Made by a program: the position numbers and the translations under genes. This document shows positions 1 through 4,963 of a DNA stretch of 5,173 nt, in pieces; within the stretch, counting starts at the first letter, position 1, and every line of letters begins with the position of its first letter. The DNA comes from SIG565 sp045647785 (GTDB lineage Bacteria; Bacillota; Clostridia; Oscillospirales; Acutalibacteraceae): the NCBI GenBank assembly GCA_045647785.1, contig JAZRMU010000031.1, positions 1 through 5,173 on the forward strand, in the 5' to 3' direction. The notes beneath the pieces were generated by a model. The model did no database searches and was not told the DNA's origin. It worked only from the letters and a program-made list of their open reading frames with translations.

Positions 1-16
1 TGTTCTAATTTTGATG

Positions 17-22
17 TATAAT
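17..22 (+). promoter_or_regulatory. Possible -10 box of the kinase gene
   Basis: The hexamer TATAAT matches the sigma-A -10 consensus and would place the transcription start near base 29, just before the GAGGTGA ribosome binding site at 31-37. The matching -35 box would lie outside the window, so the promoter cannot be confirmed. The implied leader is very short (about 13 bases). Confidence 0.35.
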
Positions 23-41
23 TAACCCAAGAGGTGAGATA

Positions 42-746
42 ATGAAGCAGTCGGAGTATATGCGGATTGTTTTTGAAAATTATGAACTTGTAAGCGTGTT
101 ATCCCAAAAAAACGAAAGCGAAATATTAAGACTTCGCCATAAGACTATGAATAGAGATATGGTTCTGAGAAAATATTCTGTTTCTACTGATGCTTACACT
201 AAACTTAAAAGTATATCTCATCCCAATATATCCTTGGTTTATGATGTAATAGAGCTTGAAGATGGGCAGATAGTTCTGGAAGAATTTATAGACGGAATGA
301 CAGTGGCTCAAATTTTGCAGGGAGATAAGTTTACCTATAACGGTGCAAAAAAAGTCATAAAATATGTGTGCGAGGCATTATCTGTCTTACACGGTATAGG
401 CATAGTTCATCGGGATATTAAGCCACAAAATATAATTATCACGAAAAGCGGAAATGTGAAACTTGTTGATTTTAATGCATCAAGAATATATGTGCCCGAA
501 AAGAAAAAGGATACCGTGGTTCTGGGTACAATTGGCTATGCTTCCCCAGAGCAGTTTGGTATTTCTCAAAGCAATGAAAAAAGCGATATTTATTCGGTTG
601 GTGTTCTGGTTAATGTTATGCTTACAGGTAAACATCCAAGCAAAAAGCTCGCGGGCGGAAAGGCTGGTAAAATAGTTTTAAAATGCACCCAAATAGACCC
701 TGAAAGCCGTTTTCCAACCGCAGAAAAATTAATAGAAGCATTATAA
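42..746 (+). CDS. Soluble Hanks-type Ser/Thr protein kinase, kinase domain only
   Basis: This 234-residue protein is a bare kinase domain that should phosphorylate Ser/Thr on protein partners in the cytoplasm. Visible motifs are the catalytic loop HRDIKPQN (123-130, catalytic D125), the metal-binding site DFN (143-145, where DFG is usual), GTIGYASPEQ (162-171), the subdomain IX Asp in SDIYSVGV (D182) and the late Arg R223. The ATP lysine is probably K44 in VLRKY. The first 74 residues contain no glycine, so the usual GxGxxG loop is absent; from memory this is normal for a family of small clostridial kinases with the same C-terminal CTQIDP motif. There is no transmembrane segment, PASTA repeat or other sensor domain. 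The start is supported by GAGGTGA five to six bases upstream; the next ATG (base 60) lacks a comparable site. It converges on the membrane-protein operon. The kinase assignment is firm; activity and substrate are unknown. Confidence 0.93.
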   Translation: MKQSEYMRIVFENYELVSVLSQKNESEILRLRHKTMNRDMVLRKYSVSTDAYTKLKSISHPNISLVYDVIELEDGQIVLEEFIDGMTVAQILQGDKFTYNGAKKVIKYVCEALSVLHGIGIVHRDIKPQNIIITKSGNVKLVDFNASRIYVPEKKKDTVVLGTIGYASPEQFGISQSNEKSDIYSVGVLVNVMLTGKHPSKKLAGGKAGKIVLKCTQIDPESRFPTAEKLIEAL

Positions 747-771
747 AAGACCTGCAAAAAGCAGGTCTTTT
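745..771. terminator. Bidirectional hairpin terminator between convergent genes
   Basis: AAAAGACCTGC (745-755) pairs perfectly with GCAGGTCTTTT (761-771) around a five-A loop. The stem has a GC-rich core and U-tracts in either reading direction. It begins inside the kinase stop codon and ends three bases before the stop codon of the minus-strand gene, so it can end transcription from both sides. Confidence 0.85.
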
Positions 772-774
772 GAT

Positions 775-1254
775 TTATTCTTTCGGTTCACCGAAACCGT
801 TTATTGACTTTAAAATATCTAAATTTGTAACATTTTCGGTATAGTTAAAAGTAGGATTGAATTTGTAGTTTCCATCGCTCTCAAGGTACATAACGCAAAC
901 ATATACCGTATCCCTGTCTGCTCCGCCGAAACCGTTTTCACTTGTAATGTCCATACAAACAATAGCACTGCCGTAATCGTCTTTTTCGTATATATAAGCA
1001 TCAATCACTTCCAAACTACTCGGCTTTTTAAGGCTTTTAGAAATGATTTCCTTTGCGCAACCTATGTACATCTCATCACTTACACCGACGTTAAACAGCC
1101 CACCCGAAGTTTCAGAGCCGCCACAGCTCTGAATTATAGTGAAAATTACAACAATTGCTATAATTATGGGTATGATTTTCTTAAGGTCGAATATCTTTTT
1201 AGTCGGCTGTGAGCCTTCCTCGAAGATGGTTTCGTTCAGATTTTCATTATTCAT
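775..1254 (-). CDS. Single-pass membrane protein with small extracytoplasmic domain, function unknown
   Basis: The 159-residue protein has a polar N-terminus (1-25), one strongly hydrophobic helix (about 26-43, rich in Ile and Val) and a C-terminal domain of about 110 residues that should face outward. The domain has the pattern LKKPSS (75-80) followed by NGFGGADRDTVYV (107-119). From memory this resembles a widespread uncharacterised extracytoplasmic domain with LKxPSS and NxFGxxxR motifs, found at the end of many small Firmicute membrane proteins. Cysteines at 44, 66, 100 and 120 could form disulfides or be free. The sequence just before C44 (IIQSC) is only faintly lipobox-like, and the long N-terminus argues for a membrane anchor. 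The start ATG has GGGGGAAG six bases upstream. The gene lies 15 bases behind its upstream neighbour and is surely cotranscribed with it. No function can be named. Confidence 0.85.
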   Translation of the reverse strand: MNNENLNETIFEEGSQPTKKIFDLKKIIPIIIAIVVIFTIIQSCGGSETSGGLFNVGVSDEMYIGCAKEIISKSLKKPSSLEVIDAYIYEKDDYGSAIVCMDITSENGFGGADRDTVYVCVMYLESDGNYKFNPTFNYTENVTNLDILKSINGFGEPKE

Positions 1255-1269
1255 AATTTTCTTCCCCCA

Positions 1270-2175
1270 TTAATAATACCAGCTTGTATTCAAAGCCAAG
1301 TAAACATCATAAGCACTTGTTACGCCTTCGTCCTTAACTATTTTTCCCTCTTTGGTATTTAAATCGACCTCAACAGCAAAGGTACCTTCTTGAGTGTAAT
1401 TTTTTATTTGGGATTTGTTAGGATAATAATCTCCCTTAATAGTTACAAGGTATTTTGAATCCGAGCCTTCAACAGCATCACAATAAATATCGTAATCCTT
1501 ATAAATAGTTGTTACCATTTTTGTAAAATTACTGCTTTTCCACTTTGTAAGCTCCCCGAATATATCTACGGCCGTTTCTCTGATTTTTTGCTTTGCTGAC
1601 GATTGCTCTACAACCTTGTACATACTATCATCAACCGATCGTACAGATTTTAATCCTACGATTTCGCCATCTTCAAAAACGATTTCATAGCCTATATCCT
1701 TGCGGCCCAATATCGCCTTGCCCGATAAATTAACCGTAACCTTTAATTCATGGGTCGTATCTGTATGGGTTAATTTATCTACTTCTTCATTAGTTACATA
1801 ACCTGCATAGTAGTAGTAGTCGTACTTATAAGTACCGTCTTCACCTATTGTAATGTTGGAAACAAGCCAACTATCAATATTATCCCATTCGCAAGCGTCC
1901 TCGAACACCATACCCTTAAGCTGTTCTTCAATTTTATTAGCCTTAACAGCGTTTGAAATTAAAATAACACCAAAAATTAAGCCTACGGTTACTATCACCG
2001 CGCCGCCGATTACGGCAATTTTCTTCCAATTTTTTTTTGCAAAGCTTAAAAGATTTTTGAAAAAGGAAGGCTTTTTTTCTTCAGCAACAGTTTCTTGAGC
2101 GTCTTGAGTTACAGTTTCAATCTCTATTTCTTCTGCCTCAATTTCTTCTTTGATTTGATTTTTTGGGTTTTCCAT
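1270..2175 (-). CDS. Single-pass membrane protein with large extracytoplasmic region, function unknown
   Basis: I place the start at 2175, giving 301 residues, because GGAGG (2183-2187) sits seven bases upstream of that ATG; an in-frame ATG at 2214 has no such site and lies at the predicted transcription start. The N-terminal 35 residues are very acidic (repeated Glu with Ile). They are followed by a basic stretch, KKNWKK (47-52), and one transmembrane helix (about 53-75), so the tail should be cytoplasmic and residues 76-301 outside. The outer part is mixed alpha/beta-like, has a tyrosine-rich patch (YKYDYYYYAGY, 116-126) and may hold two related halves (about 85-175 and 195-285), a weak impression only. 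I do not recognise the family. It is the first gene of the operon that continues into the 159-residue membrane protein and is driven by the promoter at 2205-2233. Confidence 0.85.
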   Translation of the reverse strand: MENPKNQIKEEIEAEEIEIETVTQDAQETVAEEKKPSFFKNLLSFAKKNWKKIAVIGGAVIVTVGLIFGVILISNAVKANKIEEQLKGMVFEDACEWDNIDSWLVSNITIGEDGTYKYDYYYYAGYVTNEEVDKLTHTDTTHELKVTVNLSGKAILGRKDIGYEIVFEDGEIVGLKSVRSVDDSMYKVVEQSSAKQKIRETAVDIFGELTKWKSSNFTKMVTTIYKDYDIYCDAVEGSDSKYLVTIKGDYYPNKSQIKNYTQEGTFAVEVDLNTKEGKIVKDEGVTSAYDVYLALNTSWYY

Positions 2176-2182
2176 AGTCAAT

Positions 2183-2187
2183 CCTCC
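2183..2187 (-). promoter_or_regulatory. Ribosome binding site that decides the start at 2175
   Basis: On the minus strand GGAGG is followed by seven bases and ATG. This is the only strong Shine-Dalgarno site near the 5' end of this reading frame and it rules out the longer 314-residue reading. Confidence 0.85.
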
Positions 2188-2204
2188 ACAATTTTGATAT
2201 AAAT

Positions 2205-2233
2205 AATATAGCATATTTAATGCTTATTGTCAA
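2205..2233 (-). promoter_or_regulatory. Strong sigma-A promoter of the membrane-protein operon
   Basis: Read on the minus strand there is a perfect -35 box TTGACA (2233-2228), a spacer of exactly 17 bases (2227-2211) and the -10 box TATATT (2210-2205), preceded by TGC as in an extended -10. The spacer contains TAAGCATTA (2226-2218). The implied transcription start is near 2198, giving a leader of about 23 bases to the ATG at 2175. Confidence 0.85.
2218..2226 (-). promoter_or_regulatory. Candidate operator copy 1 (TAAGCATTA) in the operon promoter spacer
   Basis: TAAGCATTA on the minus strand lies between the -35 and -10 boxes of the membrane-protein operon, one base after the -35 box. On the plus strand the wider match AATGCTTATTG (2219-2229) recurs exactly at 2263-2273. 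It also touches the -35 box of the XRE promoter. A bound repressor here could block both promoters. Confidence 0.5.
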
Positions 2234-2255
2234 CTTTTAATTCTTTTAGTATATT
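2227..2255 (+). promoter_or_regulatory. Promoter of the XRE regulator gene, overlapping the divergent promoter
   Basis: TTGTCA (2227-2232) and TATATT (2250-2255) are separated by exactly 17 bases. The -35 box overlaps the -35 box of the minus-strand promoter (2228-2233), offset by one base, so two polymerases could not easily bind at once. The implied start is near 2262, about 47 bases before the ATG at 2309. Confidence 0.7.
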
Positions 2256-2262
2256 CATAATA

Positions 2263-2273
2263 AATGCTTATTG
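2263..2273. repeat. Candidate operator copy 2 (AATGCTTATTG) at the XRE transcription start
   Basis: This is an exact 11-base direct repeat of 2219-2229, 44 bases away. It lies just downstream of the predicted start of XRE transcription, where a bound protein would block initiation or escape. It suggests autoregulation by the XRE protein. Confidence 0.5.
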
Positions 2274-2288
2274 AAGTAAAATATACTT

Positions 2289-2297
2289 ATAAGCAGT
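2289..2297 (+). promoter_or_regulatory. Weaker operator-like copy (ATAAGCAGT) before the XRE ribosome binding site
   Basis: ATAAGCAGT matches the ATAAGCATT consensus at eight of nine positions and lies in opposite orientation to the copy at 2263-2271, with 17 bases between them. It directly abuts the GAGGTGG ribosome binding site. The 7-mer ATAAGCA also occurs inside coding sequence elsewhere in the window, so this copy alone is weak. Confidence 0.3.
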
Positions 2298-2308
2298 GAG
2301 GTGGTATT

Positions 2309-2647
2309 ATGAATAAAAACATTGATTATTCGGCTTTAGGTGAACGAATCCGAAAATCCAGAAAGGCTAAGGGGCTAAGCCAAGAAAAGCTTGGCGAGAT
2401 TTGTTCAATTTCAACGGCGCATGTTGGTCATATTGAACGAGGCTCCCGCATTCCCTCCCTTGAAACTCTTTATAAAATATCTAAAGAATTAAATGTAAGT
2501 ATGGATTACCTCTTTTTCGATTCGCAAAACGATATAAACAGTATTTTTAAAAGCATCTCCGCCCAGCTTGCCGGTAAGGACGGAGAGAAGGTTAAAGTCT
2601 TTCTATCCACAGTTAAAGCCCTTGCAGATAAAATTGATGACCTATAA
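2309..2647 (+). CDS. XRE-family HTH transcriptional regulator
   Basis: The 112-residue protein has a classical XRE/Cro-type DNA-binding domain at about 10-68: GERIRKSRKAKGLSQEKLG, then the recognition-helix region STAHVGHIERGSR (35-47), and the closing LETLYKISKELNVSMDYLF. The remaining 44 residues form an amphipathic, lysine-rich tail that may dimerise. It has no enzyme or ligand domain. The start is well supported by GAGGTGG (2298-2304) four bases upstream. It is divergent from the membrane-protein operon and shares its regulatory region, with repeated AATGCTTATTG elements at the promoters, which fits an autorepressor that also controls its neighbours. The family assignment is sure; the target sites are inferred from the repeats. 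Confidence 0.93.
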   Translation: MNKNIDYSALGERIRKSRKAKGLSQEKLGEICSISTAHVGHIERGSRIPSLETLYKISKELNVSMDYLFFDSQNDINSIFKSISAQLAGKDGEKVKVFLSTVKALADKIDDL

Positions 2648-2668
2648 CCTTAGCTAAAATTATAATTC

Positions 2669-2717
2669 CTTAAAATGCTTTTGTCCTAAGCTCACAGCTT
2701 AATTTTGAGATTTTTTT
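2669..2717 (+). terminator. Probable terminator of the XRE gene
   Basis: CTTAAAAT (2669-2676) can pair with ATTTTGAG (2702-2709, one G-T pair). Inside it TAAGCT (2687-2692) pairs with AGCTTA (2696-2701) around a three-base loop, and a run of seven T follows at 2711-2717. The structure is AT-rich and branched, so its efficiency is uncertain and some read-through into the next gene pair is possible. Confidence 0.45.
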
Positions 2718-2735
2718 GGTATTTTTCTTAAAATA

Positions 2736-2764
2736 TTGACTGTAAGCATTATTTATGTTAAAAT
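2736..2764 (+). promoter_or_regulatory. Strong promoter of the HTH/zinc-ribbon-LRR gene pair
   Basis: TTGACT (2736-2741), a spacer of exactly 17 bases and TAAAAT (2759-2764), with TGT before the -10 box as in an extended -10, form a near-consensus sigma-A promoter. The spacer carries TAAGCATTA at 2743-2751, in the same position and orientation as in the promoter at 2205-2233. The implied start is near 2771, leaving a leader of about 29 bases. Confidence 0.82.
2743..2751 (+). promoter_or_regulatory. Candidate operator copy 3 (TAAGCATTA) in the promoter spacer
   Basis: This exact 9-base copy of the element at 2218-2226 starts one base after the -35 box in both promoters, in the same orientation. 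The flanking spacer bases differ, so it is not simply a duplicated promoter. It links this gene pair to the divergent control region of the XRE gene. Confidence 0.5.
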
Positions 2765-2799
2765 TTTAGCGAAATTTATTATAAAATGGGGTTAAACGG

Positions 2800-3222
2800 A
2801 TGATTAAAGACACTTCTGAAATGTTAAAAGAACTCGAGGCTTGTTCAAATTTTGAAGAATTTTTAGAAGAGAATAATGCAACTATGGTTAAAAAAGCGCT
2901 CTCCGAAAACTTAGAAGAGCTGCTTAAAAAACATAATATTAAAAAAAGCGAAGCGGTTAAGCGCTCTGAAATCAACGAGATTTACGCTTATCAGATTTTT
3001 GCAGGCAGCCGAATTCCCGAAAGAGCAAAACTTTTATGTATAGCGATAGGTCTCGGACTTACTCTTCAAGAGGTTCAAAATCTTTTAAAAACCTCAGGCT
3101 ATGCTCCCCTATATGTTAAAATTCCCTTCGACTGCATAATCGCCTTTGGAATACATAAAAAACTGAGTTTAATGAAAATCAACGGTCTGCTTTACGAAAA
3201 CGGACTTGAAACATTAGGGTAA
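2800..3222 (+). CDS. Small HTH-like protein, likely signalling or regulatory partner
   Basis: The 140-residue protein starts with an acidic helical stretch (1-35) and then has an HTH-like fold at about 37-105: LEELLKKHNIKKSEAVKRSE (38-57), YAYQIFAGSRIPERAKLL (62-79) and LGLTLQEVQNLLKTSGYAPL (85-104). It ends in a helical tail, with DCIIAFGIHKKLSL (111-124) and NGLLYENGLETLG (128-140). From memory this is a recurring Firmicute family, distinct from ordinary XRE repressors, often annotated as HTH proteins and often found near small Ser/Thr kinases such as the one at 42-746. The start ATG has only GGGG (2788-2791) eight bases upstream. The next gene follows after four bases, so the two are translationally coupled. 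Whether it binds DNA or acts as a kinase adaptor or substrate cannot be told from the sequence. Confidence 0.85.
   Translation: MIKDTSEMLKELEACSNFEEFLEENNATMVKKALSENLEELLKKHNIKKSEAVKRSEINEIYAYQIFAGSRIPERAKLLCIAIGLGLTLQEVQNLLKTSGYAPLYVKIPFDCIIAFGIHKKLSLMKINGLLYENGLETLG
3216..3219 (+). promoter_or_regulatory. Weak internal ribosome binding site for the coupled downstream gene
   Basis: AGGG lies within the last codons of the HTH-like gene, seven bases before the ATG at 3227. The weak site and the four-base gap between stop and start point to coupled translation and a fixed ratio of the two proteins. Confidence 0.55.
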
Positions 3223-3226
3223 AATT

Positions 3227-4210
3227 ATGAAAAAATGTCCATACTGCTCGGCAGAAATTTTTGAAGATGCCGAATTTTGCCTCTACTGTATGAGGCAGCT
3301 AAAAGACAAGACCGTTATAGAAACTAAAATAAAAAGACGCTACACACCTATAATAATTATTGCCGTTTTGTTAGTGCTTTTAGTTTGCGCGGTAATTATT
3401 ATCGGTAGCAAATTCCCCGCTGTGAGTGAAGATTATTCTTCGCCCGATGCAAATTTGCCAAATATTTCTTCCGGTAGTTTAGAAGAATCGGTACACGCAA
3501 GCTCTAACTCTAATGACAAATCTCAAAATGAAAGTGGCAACCCTATAACTCCAAATAATCAAAGCGCAGCCCAGACAAACCCCACCGAAGAAACTAAACA
3601 AAATCAATTAACTACTAACCAAAACACTACAAACGAAGAAGATACCGATACTGATACGGATACGGATACCGATACCGATACCGATACAGAGCAACCCCCT
3701 ATAACACCACCCACCAACACAACTCCTGAAGATGAGCAAGAGCAAGAAGAGCCTCAGGTTTGGGAAACGAGAGCAGTTGCAGGTGGAGTTGAAATCACGG
3801 GAATTACCACCAAGAATAGTTCGGGTAGTTATAATTTGCCCTCGGTAATAGACGGTAAAACCGTTGTTGGTATAGCAGATATGGCTTTTCATTACGAAGC
3901 CTCTTTAAAGAGCATAACCCTGCCGAACACTCTCAAATATATCGGCGAGCAAAGCTTTGCAGGCTGCAGCTCGATTACAAGCATAATAATTCCGAGCAGC
4001 GTAACCTCTATAGGCAGTAATGCCTTTGTCCCCTGTTCGAATTTAAGGGATATTTATATTTGCGCTGTGGACATTGAAATTCCAACCACCGCTTTTTCAA
4101 GTTACTATCAGCGAAGCGTAGCGCTTACAATTCATGCACCCGCATCTATAATGAATAGCACCACCACCCGAATTCAATGGGATGCAGAATATGAAGAATG
4201 GAACGGATAA
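3227..4210 (+). CDS. Membrane-anchored zinc-ribbon protein with extracytoplasmic BspA-type LRR domain
   Basis: The 327-residue protein has four parts. A zinc ribbon, CPYC-x10-CLYC (C4, C7, C18, C21), should bind one zinc in the cytoplasm. After a basic stretch (29-39) comes one transmembrane helix (about 41-60). A long disordered linker (61-180) follows, rich in Ser, Thr, Asn, Gln and Pro, with eight Asp-Thr pairs at 139-154. The C-terminal domain (about 181-327) contains BspA-type leucine-rich repeats: VVGIADMAFHYEASLKSITLP, then LKYIGEQSFAGCSSITSIIIP and VTSIGSNAFVPCSNLRDIYI. Such LRRs usually bind proteins or surface ligands. The linker would lift the domain through the cell wall, and the zinc ribbon could pass information to a cytoplasmic partner. 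The four-base gap makes the HTH-like protein encoded just upstream the obvious candidate partner. The domain calls are firm; the signalling role is inference. Confidence 0.92.
   Translation: MKKCPYCSAEIFEDAEFCLYCMRQLKDKTVIETKIKRRYTPIIIIAVLLVLLVCAVIIIGSKFPAVSEDYSSPDANLPNISSGSLEESVHASSNSNDKSQNESGNPITPNNQSAAQTNPTEETKQNQLTTNQNTTNEEDTDTDTDTDTDTDTDTEQPPITPPTNTTPEDEQEQEEPQVWETRAVAGGVEITGITTKNSSGSYNLPSVIDGKTVVGIADMAFHYEASLKSITLPNTLKYIGEQSFAGCSSITSIIIPSSVTSIGSNAFVPCSNLRDIYICAVDIEIPTTAFSSYYQRSVALTIHAPASIMNSTTTRIQWDAEYEEWNG
3641..3688 (+). repeat. Hexanucleotide tandem repeat (GATACN)8 coding for eight Asp-Thr pairs
   Basis: Eight consecutive hexamers GATACN, with only the last base varying (C, T, G, G, C, C, C, A), encode (DT)8 in the linker of the LRR protein. 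Being a multiple of three, gain or loss of units by slippage would keep the reading frame and change only the linker length and charge. Confidence 0.9.
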
Positions 4211-4214
4211 TATT

Positions 4215-4246
4215 AAAAAGGCTTGAGGAATTCCTCAAGCCTTTTT
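4215..4246. terminator. Perfect 32-bp palindromic bidirectional terminator
   Basis: AAAAAGGCTTGAGGAA (4215-4230) is followed directly by its exact reverse complement (4231-4246), giving a strong stem with U-tracts in both directions. It starts four bases after the LRR gene stop codon. The stop codon of the convergent membrane-protein gene (4235-4237) lies inside the stem, so both genes use it. Confidence 0.92.
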
Positions 4247-4963
4247 GTTCTTAATTTTATTTATGATAAAAAGCGGCAGATACATAACGCCCATTACCAC
4301 GGGTAGCAGTATCGGGAAGCCCCACAAATGACTGCCCAGCAGCTTTTCGAACAATTCAAGCGGGTTGCCGGTATCGGGGCTCATTAGGAACATAAAATTA
4401 GTGCCCCACCAAAGGTTCAGCCCATAAACCGGTATGGCTATCGCTATCAGCAGCGCAAGGCTTTTTAAAGCATCATATAACTTAAGCCGGAGCTGACCGC
4501 TTGTTATAAGCATCAAGGGGTACATAAGAAGAAGCGCGTGCACCTTAAAGCTATGCTGATGGAAGAAGTTCCAAAACGGCACCTCGGTCCAGTTCGGGAA
4601 CAAAAGTGCCAGCGCCGCACCCGGTATGCAGAAAAAGTATAGGAAGCTGCGCACCATCTTGGTTGGTTTAAAAATATCAAAGGCGATTAGCAAAATATTT
4701 ATTCCGCAAAGGTGGAACGGCAGATACCCGTAGCCAAACTCGCCTATCGCTATAACGGCGATGTTTTTAATAATCTCCTCAAGCACCACCGCCGCGCCTA
4801 TTATTTTGAGCATTATACCCCGTTTTTTCTCGTTCAGCCTTTTGTAAATAATACAGGCAAGCACGCAATTTATAATTATTGCCGCAAGCCACAGCAAATG
4901 AGTTAAATCAAATGCGCTGAAGCCTAACCCCTCGGGGATAGAGTCCTGTGTTTTAAAAAACAT
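4235..4963 (-). CDS. YwaF/TIGR02206-family seven-helix membrane protein (TMEM164-like)
   Basis: I place the start at the ATG at 4963 (242 residues), because GGTGA lies five bases upstream and MFFKTQDSIPEGLGFSAF looks like a natural family N-terminus; an in-frame GTG at 4990 has no ribosome binding site. The protein is almost entirely hydrophobic, with about seven helices near 18-40, 50-72, 80-97, 104-122, 141-157, 164-184 and 213-234. Family-like motifs are LPFHLCGIN (81-89, H84 and C86), LFPNW (121-125), a histidine cluster (H135, H137, H142) and NLWWGTNFMFL (183-193). From memory these match the YwaF/TIGR02206 integral membrane family, related to animal TMEM164, for which lipid acyltransferase activity with Cys and His residues has been proposed. 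The bacterial function is not established. It lies about 50 bases downstream of the SPOR gene and has its own likely promoter. Confidence 0.85.
   Translation of the reverse strand: MFFKTQDSIPEGLGFSAFDLTHLLWLAAIIINCVLACIIYKRLNEKKRGIMLKIIGAAVVLEEIIKNIAVIAIGEFGYGYLPFHLCGINILLIAFDIFKPTKMVRSFLYFFCIPGAALALLFPNWTEVPFWNFFHQHSFKVHALLLMYPLMLITSGQLRLKLYDALKSLALLIAIAIPVYGLNLWWGTNFMFLMSPDTGNPLELFEKLLGSHLWGFPILLPVVMGVMYLPLFIINKIKNKKA

Noticed and set aside
735..743. GAAGCATTA at the end of the kinase gene as a further operator copy
   Set aside because: It differs from TAAGCATTA at its first base, lies within the last codons of a gene and is not near any promoter.
775..1254. Lipoprotein reading of the 159-residue protein (Cys44 after the hydrophobic stretch)
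   Set aside because: The sequence before the Cys (IIQS) fits the lipobox poorly, and the 25-residue polar N-terminus is too long for a typical lipoprotein signal.
2176..2214. Longer N-terminus (ATG at 2214) for the 301-residue membrane protein
   Set aside because: That ATG lies between the -10 box and the predicted transcription start and has no ribosome binding site, while GGAGG is ideally placed for the ATG at 2175.
2786..2803. Five-codon mini-ORF (ATG to TGA) whose stop overlaps the start codon of the HTH-like gene
   Set aside because: It has no ribosome binding site of its own, and its GGGG is better read as the binding site for the ATG at 2800. A leader peptide cannot be excluded but nothing supports it.
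2309..3222. Toxin-antitoxin pair formed by the XRE gene and the HTH-like gene
   Set aside because: The two are about 150 bases apart with a terminator-like structure and a separate strong promoter between them, and neither resembles a known toxin.
3641..3688. Possible CRISPR or other spaced repeat array
   Set aside because: The units are contiguous hexamers without spacers and encode a protein linker in frame.
3608..3892. Antisense open frame across the LRR gene with a Gly-Ile/Arg-Ile repeat
   Set aside because: The repeat is just the complement of the GATACN repeat read in another frame, and the frame lies wholly within a well-supported gene.
4712..4906. Open frame on the plus strand within the YwaF-type gene
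   Set aside because: It lies antisense within a gene supported by membrane topology and family motifs, and has no ribosome binding site or recognisable product.
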